A stretch of 32,167 bases of DNA from Lawsonibacter sp. (GTDB lineage: Bacteria > Bacillota > Clostridia > Oscillospirales > Oscillospiraceae). The translations under genes were made by a program, and so were the position numbers. Shown piece by piece: positions 21,799 to 29,298 of this stretch (positions are counted from its first letter, which is position 1; every line of letters begins with the position of its first letter). The notes beneath the pieces were generated by a model that worked only from the letters and a program-made list of their open reading frames with translations, made no database searches and had not been told where the DNA came from. The DNA is taken from assembly GCA_022798155.1 (NCBI GenBank), contig JAAWLY010000002.1, positions 1 to 32,167 on the forward strand. The letters are read 5' to 3'.

Positions 21799-22829
21799 GG
21801 TTTGTCCTCCTCTCCGCAACGTTCCACAAAGGCAGCCAGCAGCTTTGCGGTGTCCTCCAGGTCCTTTTTGCTCACAACCTCCACAGGAGTGTGCATATAC
21901 CGCTCCGGAATGGACAGCACCGCCGTGGCCACCCCCTCCCGGCTGACCTGGATGGGCCAGGCGTTGGTGCCGCTGGAGCCGGACATGACCTCAATCTGGG
22001 CGGGCATGTCCAGCCGCTTCGCCAGGGCTTTCAGGGAACCAGACATGGACTTGGCGCAGTTGGGCCCCACGCCGATGACCGGGCCGCCCCCCAGCTGAAA
22101 CGTCTCATTTTTGGAGGCGTCCGGGCTGTCCCCGTGGGTGACGTCCACCGCCACACACATCGCAGGGGCAAGTTCATAGGCGGCGGTGACGGCCCCGGTG
22201 GAGTGGGTCTCCTCCTGGGTGGAGCCCAGGACGTACAGGTCTACATCCAGCTCTTTTCCTTGCAGCCGCTCCAGCACGTCCAGCAGGACGGCAAAGCCGC
22301 AGCGGTCGTCCAGGGCCTTGCCGCACAGCAGGTGCTCCCCCAGGGGGGCGCAGCCACCCCGGTAGGTGGCGGGAGTACCGATGGGGATGCGCTTCTCCGC
22401 CTCCTCTTGGGGCAGTCCCACATCTATATAAAGGTCCTTGATGGGCAGGGACTTGTCCATGTCCTCCGCCGTCTGGACGTGGGGGGGCAGGCAGGCCACC
22501 ACCCCATGGACGGGCGGGTCGGTGAGGATGGTCACCTCCCGGTCGGGAAGCATCCGGGGGTCCACACCCCCCAGAGGGGCGAAGCGGAGAAAGCCCTCCT
22601 CGTGGCCGGTGACGATCAGGCCGATCTCGTCCAGGTGGGCATCCAGCAGCAGCCTGGGGGCGTTCTCCCGGTCGCACCGGCGCACCCCCACCACGCTACC
22701 CGGGCAGGTGAAATACACTTGGTCTACCAGGGGCCGCAGCAGCTCCGCCGCCGCCGCCGTCACCCGCTCCTCAAACCCGCTGGGCCCCGGCAGGGCGCAC
22801 AGCCGGGCCAGCATTTCCTCGTAGTTCAA
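21792..22829 (-). CDS. M42-family aminopeptidase, paralogue 1
   Basis: 345 residues, starting at a TTG at 22829 because CGGAGGG lies 8 nt upstream and the protein then begins LNYEEMLARLCALPGPSGFEE, the usual M42 N-terminus. The upstream in-frame ATG at 22901 would add 24 unrelated residues and overlap the promoter. The core motifs are DAHLDEIGL, DDRCGF, QEETHSTGA (Thr-His in place of the usual Val-Gly), VDVTHGDSPD and RYMHTPVEVV. It is the first gene of a three-gene M42 array and the only one with an evident promoter. Confidence 0.92.
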   Translation of the reverse strand: MNYEEMLARLCALPGPSGFEERVTAAAAELLRPLVDQVYFTCPGSVVGVRRCDRENAPRLLLDAHLDEIGLIVTGHEEGFLRFAPLGGVDPRMLPDREVTILTDPPVHGVVACLPPHVQTAEDMDKSLPIKDLYIDVGLPQEEAEKRIPIGTPATYRGGCAPLGEHLLCGKALDDRCGFAVLLDVLERLQGKELDVDLYVLGSTQEETHSTGAVTAAYELAPAMCVAVDVTHGDSPDASKNETFQLGGGPVIGVGPNCAKSMSGSLKALAKRLDMPAQIEVMSGSSGTNAWPIQVSREGVATAVLSIPERYMHTPVEVVSKKDLEDTAKLLAAFVERCGEEDKPC

Positions 22830-22872
22830 ATCTGAATCCCTCCGTTCAGCAATAGCTTGCCAGATTATCCCT

Positions 22873-22901
22873 ATTTTAATCCAAAATCGGGGAAGACGCA
22901 A
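22873..22901 (-). promoter_or_regulatory. Promoter of the M42 aminopeptidase array
   Basis: Minus-strand TTGCGT (22896-22901), 17-nt spacer, TAAAAT (22873-22878), about 40 nt upstream of the TTG start. Confidence 0.65.
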
Positions 22902-23140
22902 GCCTCATCTGTCGTTTGCCGCACCCCCAAAAGCCTCCTTCGGCGAATGATACAGCTTCTTAATAAAATGCGGATTACTCCAATGACCGCCGTATCAAGG
23001 CAAAGCTGAAGGGCTTGCCGCCTGCGCTTCACAGACAACAAGCCCTTTCGGCTGCTTGAACAATTTTTAGCGATAATTTTTGTCCTACTTTTGGGAGCAG
23101 TTTACATACGGGCCGCTCTTTTGTATCCAACCGACGAACA

Positions 23141-23165
23141 CGGCCCGGGGGATATCCCCGGGCCG
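23141..23165 (-). terminator. GC-rich hairpin after the bactofilin gene
   Basis: A perfect 10-bp stem (CGGCCCGGGG/CCCCGGGCCG) with loop GATAT lies 12 nt after the stop at 23178. No T-run follows on the minus strand, so termination is probable but not canonical. Confidence 0.5.
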
Positions 23166-23177
23166 CGCGGTCTCTGC

Positions 23178-23678
23178 TTACTGTTCCTCGTCCAGATTGT
23201 AATTTTCGCCAAACTGCAAATCGCTCACCGAAACCTCCGGCTCCTTGGGGGGCTCGGCGGGAACCAGCATGGTGCTGCTGCCATCCAGGCGGCCGTTCTC
23301 CACTACCAGAGAGGCGGTGGCCACATCGCCGTGGATGCCGCCCGTCCGCTCCAGGCACAGGTGCTCCCGGGCGGTAACGCTGCCCTGGATATCTCCAGCC
23401 ACCCGCACAATATCGGCGGTCACGGGGCCCTGGATCAGCCCGGTGGTGGCCACGGTGACGCTGCCTTTCAGGTCAATTTCGCCCTCCAGGCGGCCCTCTA
23501 CCTGCACGGCGCCCTCGCCCCGGATAACGCCGGTGAAGGTGATCCCCTTGGCAATGATGGTATTGTTGTGCGCCTTGGGCAGGGTGGGCAGGGAGTCGAA
23601 GGGCTCCTCAAAGGTCTCCCCGTCAAAGGGGGTAGGATTGACTGGTTCCTGTTTGACTGGTCCTCCAAATAAACCCAT
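23178..23678 (-). CDS. Bactofilin (polymer-forming cytoskeletal protein)
   Basis: 166 residues. A short N-terminal tail (MGLFGGPVKQEPV) precedes the bactofilin beta-helix core at about 40-135. The core shows the characteristic repeating V/I-x-G pattern (GVIRGEGAVQVEGRLEGEI ... GPVTADIVRVAGDIQGSV). An acidic, proline-rich tail ends the protein. Bactofilins self-assemble without nucleotides into filaments near the membrane and act in cell shape or wall assembly. In Firmicutes they are often single genes, as here. AAAGGAG lies 10 nt before the ATG and a consensus -10 promoter lies upstream. Confidence 0.92.
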   Translation of the reverse strand: MGLFGGPVKQEPVNPTPFDGETFEEPFDSLPTLPKAHNNTIIAKGITFTGVIRGEGAVQVEGRLEGEIDLKGSVTVATTGLIQGPVTADIVRVAGDIQGSVTAREHLCLERTGGIHGDVATASLVVENGRLDGSSTMLVPAEPPKEPEVSVSDLQFGENYNLDEEQ

Positions 23679-23741
23679 AACAGATCGCTCCTTTGTTATT
23701 TCATTTACTGGATACTATGCCAAGCTTCAGAAGTAACGGTT

Positions 23742-23770
23742 ATTATAGCAAAAATTATCTCTCTTCGCAA
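23742..23770 (-). promoter_or_regulatory. Promoter of the bactofilin gene
   Basis: Minus-strand TTGCGA (23765-23770), 17-nt spacer, TATAAT (23742-23747), about 64 nt upstream of the ATG. Confidence 0.7.
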
Positions 23771-23850
23771 GTGGAAAAAGGAAATGAGATGAGAAAAATT
23801 TGTCTCTCTGTGCAAAACACCTAAAAGCACGGCGGCAGGAGAAAAAGAGA

Positions 23851-23879
23851 ATGACAAAACGGTAAAATTAGAGTATAAT
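23851..23879 (+). promoter_or_regulatory. Promoter of the debranching-enzyme gene
   Basis: ATGACA (23851-23856), 17-nt spacer and consensus TATAAT (23874-23879), about 36 nt upstream of the ATG. Confidence 0.65.
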
Positions 23880-23914
23880 AAGACATTATCATTGGATCGA
23901 AGGAGGAACTATCT

Positions 23915-26029
23915 ATGGCGCAATCTCCTCAGCTGTTGAATCAGACCGCTCCCTCTTCCAGCCTGACCCTTCCCCACTCCATCCATCTGGTACCCCTGGA
24001 TCAGATTGCCGGCTTTGATGTCCGCCCCGGATTTTACGACATCAACGGAGCCACCGCCATCCCCGGCGGCGTAAACTTCACCGTCCACTCCCACAGCGCC
24101 ACCTCCATCGAGCTGCTGCTGTTTCACCGGACCGAGGACGAGCCCTTTGCCGTCCTCCCCTTCCCCCAGCACTACCGCATCGGCAATGTGTACTCCATGA
24201 TCGTGTTCAAGCTGAACATTGAGGAGTTTGAATATGCCTACCGGGCAGATGGCCCCTACGACCCCAGGAAGGGCCTGATCTTCGACCGGACCCGCTATCT
24301 GCTGGACCCCTACGCCAAGGCGGTCACCGGCCAGAGCCAGTGGGGGGCCACCTCCCCCCGGGGCCAGCACTATAAGGCTCGGGTGGTAAAGGACGACTTT
24401 GACTGGCGAGACAGCCAGCAGCCCCTGATTCCCATGGAGGACCTGGTGATCTACGAGCTCCACGTCCGGGGTTTCACCAAAGACACCTCCTCCGGCACGG
24501 CCCACCCGGGCACCTTCGCCGGCCTGCGGGAGAAAATCCCCTACCTGGAGTCCCTGGGGGTCAACGCGGTGGAGCTGATGCCCATTTTTGAGTTTGACGA
24601 GATGCAGGACTACCGCCAATATAACGGCAATACCCTGTATAACTACTGGGGCTACAGCACCGTCAGCTTTTTCTCCCCCAACACCAGCTACGCCGCCTCC
24701 ACTGAGTACAACCGGGAAGGCAACGAGCTGAAGGAGCTGATTCAGGCTTTCCACCAGCGGGGGATCGAGGTCTACCTGGACGTGGTATTCAACCACACCG
24801 CCGAGGGGGACGAGCGGGGCCCCTTCTTCTCCTTCAAGGGCTTCGACAACAACATCTATTATCTGCTCACCCCCGACGGCCACTACTACAATTTCAGCGG
24901 CTGCGGCAACACCATGAACTGCAACCACCCCATCGTCCGGCAGATGATTTTGGACTGCCTGCGCTACTGGGCCACCACCTACCGGGTGGACGGCTTCCGC
25001 TTTGATCTGGCCTCCATCCTGGGCCGCAGCGAGGACGGCTCCCCCATGGGCACGCCTCCCCTGCTCCAGTCCCTGGCCTTCGACCCCATCCTGGGCAACG
25101 CGAAGCTCATCGCCGAGGCCTGGGACGCCGGCGGGCTATACCAGGTGGGCACCTTCCCCTCCTGGAACCGCTGGGCGGAGTGGAACGGCCGCTATCGGGA
25201 CGACATCCGCCGCTACCTGAAGGGAGACGCCGGCCTTGCCCAGGGGGCGGCCCTGCGCATCGCCGGCTCGCTGGATATGTACGGCTCCCGGGGCGGCTCC
25301 AACGCCTCTGTCAACTTTATCACCTGTCACGACGGCTTTACCCTGTGGGACCTGTACTCCTACAATGACAAGCACAACGAGCCCAACGGCTGGAACTGCA
25401 CCGACGGGGCCAACGACAACAACAGCTGGAACTGCGGCGCGGAGGGAGACACGGAGGACCCGGCGGTGAACGAACTGCGCCGCCGGATGTGCCGCAATGC
25501 CTTCGCTCTGCTGATGTGCAGCCGGGGGGTGCCCATGTTCCTGGCGGGGGACGAGTTCTGCAACACCCAGTTCGGCAACAACAACGCCTACTGTCAGGAT
25601 AACCTCATCTCCTGGCTGGACTGGAACCGGCTGGAGGAGAACCGGGATATGTTCCAGTTCTTCCAGTATATGATCCGCTTCCGCAAGGAGCACCGGGTGG
25701 TGCGCGCCTCTACCGGTGACGGCGCCCACGGTTTTCCAGAGGTCAGCTTCCACGGCGTGGACCCCTGGCGCGACCGCCCCTTTGACCAGCAGGACCGCTA
25801 TGTGGGGGTCATGTTCTCCGGCTGGGAGCGGGACTCCGGAACCCAGATTGTCTATGTGGCCTCCAACGCCTGGTGGGAGAACCTGGAGGTCCGCCTGCCC
25901 CAGCTCCCCGCCACCATGTATTGGGAGAAGGCGGTAGACACCTGGCAGGCGGAACAGTCCCCCGCCCCCATCTCCGGCAATCAGGTTACCATCCGGGGCC
26001 GGAGCGTGATGGTCTTTGTGGCAAGGTAA
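23915..26029 (+). CDS. glgX: GlgX/isoamylase-type glycogen debranching enzyme (GH13)
   Basis: 704 residues. The N-terminal carbohydrate-binding beta-domain (about 30-140) has the isoamylase-type GVNFTVHSHSATSIELLLF. It is followed by a GH13 barrel with conserved region I (DVVFNHTAEG), the nucleophile Asp364 in GFRFD, the acid/base Glu401 in IAEAWD, and His472-Asp473 in TCHDG. A C-terminal beta-domain closes the protein. It hydrolyses alpha-1,6 branches of glycogen or limit dextrin in the cytoplasm. There is no signal peptide. The start ATG has AGGAGG upstream. No other glg gene lies nearby. Assignment to GlgX rather than pullulanase rests on overall layout and the YAYRADGPYDP motif. Confidence 0.92.
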   Translation: MAQSPQLLNQTAPSSSLTLPHSIHLVPLDQIAGFDVRPGFYDINGATAIPGGVNFTVHSHSATSIELLLFHRTEDEPFAVLPFPQHYRIGNVYSMIVFKLNIEEFEYAYRADGPYDPRKGLIFDRTRYLLDPYAKAVTGQSQWGATSPRGQHYKARVVKDDFDWRDSQQPLIPMEDLVIYELHVRGFTKDTSSGTAHPGTFAGLREKIPYLESLGVNAVELMPIFEFDEMQDYRQYNGNTLYNYWGYSTVSFFSPNTSYAASTEYNREGNELKELIQAFHQRGIEVYLDVVFNHTAEGDERGPFFSFKGFDNNIYYLLTPDGHYYNFSGCGNTMNCNHPIVRQMILDCLRYWATTYRVDGFRFDLASILGRSEDGSPMGTPPLLQSLAFDPILGNAKLIAEAWDAGGLYQVGTFPSWNRWAEWNGRYRDDIRRYLKGDAGLAQGAALRIAGSLDMYGSRGGSNASVNFITCHDGFTLWDLYSYNDKHNEPNGWNCTDGANDNNSWNCGAEGDTEDPAVNELRRRMCRNAFALLMCSRGVPMFLAGDEFCNTQFGNNNAYCQDNLISWLDWNRLEENRDMFQFFQYMIRFRKEHRVVRASTGDGAHGFPEVSFHGVDPWRDRPFDQQDRYVGVMFSGWERDSGTQIVYVASNAWWENLEVRLPQLPATMYWEKAVDTWQAEQSPAPISGNQVTIRGRSVMVFVAR

Positions 26030-26051
26030 GCGTCTGTATGAAAATCCCAAA

Positions 26052-26075
26052 CGCCCGCGCCTTCCGGCGCGGGCG
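26052..26075 (+). terminator. Hairpin after the debranching-enzyme gene
   Basis: A perfect 10-bp stem CGCCCGCGCC/GGCGCGGGCG with loop TTCC lies 22 nt after the stop. The following sequence is TAAAAAATTT, so the T-run is displaced. Confidence 0.65.
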
Positions 26076-26163
26076 TAAAAAATTTCTCCTTTTCCGCAAC
26101 CGGCGGGGTTTTTTGTCGGGTAGAGCGGTGTAAGCGCTTATATGGCAGAGAGGAGGCCCGGAC

Positions 26164-26724
26164 ATGGAGGACCATGAGATTGTGGCGCTGTACTGGAATC
26201 GGGACGAGGAGGCCATTGCCCAGACCCAGCGGCAGTACGGGGGCTATCTGTACAAAATCGCCTGGCAGGTGCTGGCCGGCCGGCCGGACAGCGAGGAGAT
26301 TGTCAACGACACCTACCTCAAGGCTTGGAACTCCATCCCGCCCCACCGCCCCGGGGTGCTGCGCACCTACCTGGGCAAAATCACCCGGCAGCTGTCCATC
26401 GACCGCCTGCGGGGCCGGGGCCGGGAGAAGCGGCGTGGGTCGGAGTACGCCCTGTCCCTGTCTGAGCTGGAGGAGTGCGTCTCCGCCGGGGACACCACCC
26501 AGGAACAGGTAGACCTGCGCCTTCTGGCGGAGTCCATCGAGGATTTCCTCGCCACCCTGCCCCCGGAGTCCCGGACCGCCTTTGTGGGGCGCTACTACTA
26601 CCTGGACCCCATCCGGGACATCGCGGGCTATCAGGGCATGAGCCAGTCCAAGGTGAAAAGCCTGCTGTACCGTACCCGGCAGGGTCTGAGACACCATTTG
26701 GAGCAGGAGGGATTTTTCCTGTGA
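26164..26724 (+). CDS. ECF-type RNA polymerase sigma factor (module 2)
   Basis: 186 residues, the same length as the module 1 sigma and clearly related to it (MEDxxIxxLYW at the start; EEIVNDTYLKAWNSIPPHRPGVLR in region 2; IRDIAGYQGMSQSKVKSLLYRTRQGLR in region 4). GGAGG lies 7 nt before the ATG. The anti-sigma gene starts 29 nt after its stop rather than overlapping it. Differences in region 4 suggest a different promoter specificity from module 1. I found no convincing ECF promoter upstream. Confidence 0.92.
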   Translation: MEDHEIVALYWNRDEEAIAQTQRQYGGYLYKIAWQVLAGRPDSEEIVNDTYLKAWNSIPPHRPGVLRTYLGKITRQLSIDRLRGRGREKRRGSEYALSLSELEECVSAGDTTQEQVDLRLLAESIEDFLATLPPESRTAFVGRYYYLDPIRDIAGYQGMSQSKVKSLLYRTRQGLRHHLEQEGFFL

Positions 26725-26753
26725 GGACAGATTCAGAACAGGAGGGAGCTTTT

Positions 26754-27944
26754 ATGAAACCGGAACACATCAGCGACGCGTTAAATCAGCTCAGCGACGA
26801 GATTATTGAGGAGACCGACCAGATCCGGGACCGAAAAAAGAAACCCAGGCGGTACATCTGGGCGGCGGCCTGCCTGGGCCTGGTCATCGCCGGGGCGGCA
26901 ATCCTGCCCAAGGTCCTGTCCGGGGCGGGACAGACGGCCCCCGACGGCCTGCCCCTGCTGGAGATCAGCATGGAGAGCGGCGGCATGGGCTTCGAGGGCC
27001 TTATCTATTACGACTTCTCCGAGATGGAAAACGGCAACCCCTGGCACGAGGGCATGGAGCTGACCACCCTGCCCGTCTTTCAGAACAATTCCTACAGCCC
27101 CGCGGGTATCCCCCACGGCCTGCCCCAGGGGGAGATGGAGGAACGGATCCATGCCGCCGCAGAGGCCCTGGGGGTAGAGATTACCCGCCTGGAGCAGGAT
27201 GTGGAGGGCAATACCGGCAGCGATGTCCCCCCGGGCACCATCACCCGGATCACCGGTTATGCCGGTGGGGTGGAGATCGAGGCGGAGGCAAACGGCACCG
27301 TCACCGTGGATTTCGACACAAAAACCCAGGATGGCCTCCCCCTGCCGGAGGAGTACCGTTTTGAATACTGCGACCTGAGCGACCAGGAGGCGGCGGCGGT
27401 GCTGGACTACCTCATCGGACAGTACGCCTCTCTGCTGAACTTCAAACAGCCCCAACAGGCTATCTTCCGGGATCGAAACATCTACGGGGAGCTGGGGGTG
27501 GACTACCTGGTGTATGACGCCGCCGGGGACGACGTGGAGGATTTGCTCAACTACTCCTTCCGTCAGGCGAACTTTGCCCCCAACGGCGAGGGGAACCTGA
27601 TGCTCATCCGGCTCTATGACGACCTAACTTGTACGGAAAAGCTGGGGGACTACCCCCTTATCTCCCTGGAGGAGGCCCGCCAGGCCCTGCTGGCGGGGCA
27701 GTATATTACCACCGTGCCCTACGACTTCCCCGGAGCGGACAAGGTGTACGGCGGGGAGCTGGTCTACCGGGGGAGCCCGACGGAACAGTTTTTTATCCCC
27801 TACTACCGCTTCTATGTAGACGTCTCCCACGAGTTCCCCAACTGGGACGGCACCGAGCTGAAAAATTTCGGCGCTTACTACGTCCCAGCGGTGGAGCACC
27901 AGTACCTGAAGCCCGGCTGGCAGTGGGACGGGTCCTTCAACTAA
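26754..27944 (+). CDS. Putative anti-sigma factor with large extracellular domain (ECF module 2)
   Basis: 396 residues, starting at the ATG at 26754 (AGGAGGGAGC upstream); the open frame extends further back but only as a shadow of the sigma gene. A cytoplasmic N-terminus of about 38 residues (MKPEHISDALNQLSDEIIEE) precedes one membrane helix at about 40-56. An extracytoplasmic region of about 340 residues follows, with no motif I can name and rich in acidic and aromatic residues. The N-terminus parallels the module 1 partner, but the outer domain is more than twice as long and unrelated in appearance. The two modules therefore probably sense different signals. The role is inferred from context and topology. 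Confidence 0.78.
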   Translation: MKPEHISDALNQLSDEIIEETDQIRDRKKKPRRYIWAAACLGLVIAGAAILPKVLSGAGQTAPDGLPLLEISMESGGMGFEGLIYYDFSEMENGNPWHEGMELTTLPVFQNNSYSPAGIPHGLPQGEMEERIHAAAEALGVEITRLEQDVEGNTGSDVPPGTITRITGYAGGVEIEAEANGTVTVDFDTKTQDGLPLPEEYRFEYCDLSDQEAAAVLDYLIGQYASLLNFKQPQQAIFRDRNIYGELGVDYLVYDAAGDDVEDLLNYSFRQANFAPNGEGNLMLIRLYDDLTCTEKLGDYPLISLEEARQALLAGQYITTVPYDFPGADKVYGGELVYRGSPTEQFFIPYYRFYVDVSHEFPNWDGTELKNFGAYYVPAVEHQYLKPGWQWDGSFN

Positions 27945-27950
27945 AATTTT

Positions 27951-27980
27951 CGCCCCCACCGGCATATTCCGGTGGGGGCG
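27951..27980. terminator. Strong hairpin between convergent ECF module 2 and spoVAC
   Basis: A perfect 12-bp stem CGCCCCCACCGG/CCGGTGGGGGCG with a 6-nt loop lies between two convergent stop codons. Neither side has a pure T-run directly after the stem (minus side AAAATTTT). It probably terminates both transcripts. Confidence 0.65.
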
Positions 27981-27985
27981 TCCGC

Positions 27986-28423
27986 TTAAAACGACTGGAG
28001 CAAACACAAAATCAGCCCGTAGATCACGCTGGTGCTGATGCCGAACACCAGCACCGGCCCGGCCACGGTGAACAGCTTGGCCGCCGTGCCGGTGACCAGG
28101 CCCTCGCTTTTGAACTCCAGGGCGGGGGACACCATGGCGTTGGCAAAGCCGGTGATAGGCACCAGGGTGCCCGCCCCCGCCCGCTTGGCCAGCTTGTCAA
28201 AGATACCCAGCCCGGTGAGCAGGGCGGCAGCAAAAATCAGGGTCACCGAGGTGGCCGTTCCCGCCTGTTCCTTGTCCAGACCGTAGCTCTGATACAAGTT
28301 GGTCAGCCCCTGGCCGATGGTGCAGATGATCCCCCCTACCAAAAAGGCCCAGAGGATATTCTTCCCCATGGGCGAAGGCTGGGACCGCTCGTTGACCAGC
28401 TTGCCATAGTCCTGATTGGTCAT
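27986..28423 (-). CDS. spoVAC: Stage V sporulation protein AC
   Basis: 145 residues, starting at the ATG at 28423 with AAAGGAG 8 nt upstream. It has about four membrane helices and the SpoVAC signature (LVGGIICTIGQGL; TLIFAAALLTGLGIFDKLAKRAGAGTLVPITGFANAMVSPALEFKSEGLVTG). In Bacillus, SpoVAC is an inner-membrane mechanosensitive channel used for dipicolinic acid movement into and out of spores. It is normally encoded with spoVAD and spoVAE in one operon. Here it is alone: the convergent ECF operon lies downstream and a divergent gene upstream. Its presence indicates a spore former. I could not find a clear sigma-G promoter. Confidence 0.93.
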   Translation of the reverse strand: MTNQDYGKLVNERSQPSPMGKNILWAFLVGGIICTIGQGLTNLYQSYGLDKEQAGTATSVTLIFAAALLTGLGIFDKLAKRAGAGTLVPITGFANAMVSPALEFKSEGLVTGTAAKLFTVAGPVLVFGISTSVIYGLILCLLQSF

Positions 28424-28536
28424 ACATCTCACTCCTTTTACGGATTTTGCATAGGTTCTCCCGTTGGGAAAAAATTATGCGTCTCCGTATGAAACGGCCT
28501 GTTTGTGCATAAGTTGTACCGGAAGGAGTGAGAGAA

Positions 28537-29052
28537 TTGTTCTACCCGAAACGACAGCTGATTATCACCTGGATTGCCACACTGCTGGCGGGCTTTGTCC
28601 TCCATTTTGTGTACGAGTGGTGCCCCAACGCCGTCACCGCTCTGTTCTCTCCCATCAACGAGAGTCTTTGGGAACATATCAAGCTGATCTTCTGGCCCTT
28701 TCTGGGGGCGGCCCTCATCCTGAACCGGGACCGGCCCGGAGGCGTCCGCCCCTGGCTGCTGGTACTGCCCCTGCTGTGCGCCCTCACTCTGGTCCTGGGC
28801 TGGGTGTATCATGTGACTCTGGGCGGCGAGGCCATGTGGGTGGATATCGCCCTCTACGTTTTGGTGATGACTCTGGGCTTCTGGCTGGCCACCCGGTTTT
28901 CCGGCCCCTTCAAAGGGGTGAAATGGCTGCTGCCCATCCTGGCGGCCGCTGTTCTGGCCGCGCTCATCGGCTGGTTTACCCTCTACCCCCCGGAGGGGCT
29001 GCTCTTCCGGGATCTGGCCGCCGTAGGCTCCTGGCTGCCTTTGCCCTGTTAG
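28537..29052 (+). CDS. DUF6512-like multi-pass membrane protein
   Basis: 171 residues from a TTG at 28537, 8 nt after AAGGAG; the GTG at 28528 overlaps that ribosome site. There are six hydrophobic segments. The first (about residues 8-25) leads into HFVYEW, followed by INESLWEHIKLIFWPFL, a pattern I associate with the uncharacterised DUF6512 family. Function unknown; it is an integral membrane protein. It is divergent from spoVAC. Its stop (TAG at 29050-29052) is formed by the end of MITE-like copy 2. Confidence 0.8.
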   Translation: MFYPKRQLIITWIATLLAGFVLHFVYEWCPNAVTALFSPINESLWEHIKLIFWPFLGAALILNRDRPGGVRPWLLVLPLLCALTLVLGWVYHVTLGGEAMWVDIALYVLVMTLGFWLATRFSGPFKGVKWLLPILAAAVLAALIGWFTLYPPEGLLFRDLAAVGSWLPLPC

Positions 29053-29215
29053 AGCCTGTTTAAAAAATGTCAACATGCCCAATCGGCGGGCCTTTCGCCC
29101 CCCATGCTTCCCCAGTTTTTCTTGAAATCCACCCAGGATTCGGCGAAAAATTGTGTTTGCCTGGAGCCGAAATCCCTCGCCGCTGTACATTCTTCCATTT
29201 TTCAAACGGCGTCTA
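29050..29215. mobile_element. MITE-like element, copy 2 (162 nt plus flanking TA)
   Basis: The element (29052-29213) is flanked by TA on both sides. Its 18-nt terminal inverted repeats agree at 14 of 18. The outer parts match copy 1 closely (GTCAA..., AATCGGCGGGCCTTTCGCC, ACATTCTTCC), but it carries an extra internal stretch of about 82 nt containing its own TTCGGC/GCCGAA hairpin. No ORF of note is present. The left TA plus the element's first G make the stop codon of the DUF6512-like gene. Confidence 0.8.
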
Positions 29216-29298
29216 AGCTGCTTTTTCTTGAAACAAAAAAGCGCTTTCCCTGTTTTCCTCTCCCCTTTTCTGCTATACTGAAAGGGGAGGGGATTTTT

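Larger units (their letters stand above)
22830..23177. other. 348-nt intergenic region with hairpins and the M42 promoter
   Basis: It contains the M42 promoter (22873-22901) and a long-loop hairpin at 23004-23053 (AGCTGAAGGGCTTG pairing with CAAGCCCTTTCGGCT around 21 nt). A 25-nt GC hairpin lies at 23141-23165, close to the bactofilin stop. I find no convincing ORF. The stretch 23055-23100 is AT-rich and could hold a further promoter. Confidence 0.6.

Noticed and set aside
26100..26160. ECF-type autoregulatory promoter shared by both sigma genes
   Set aside because: A loose GCAAC-N16-CGGGTA match upstream of module 2 has no counterpart upstream of module 1. The apparent similarity between the two regions comes from terminator-like GC and T runs.
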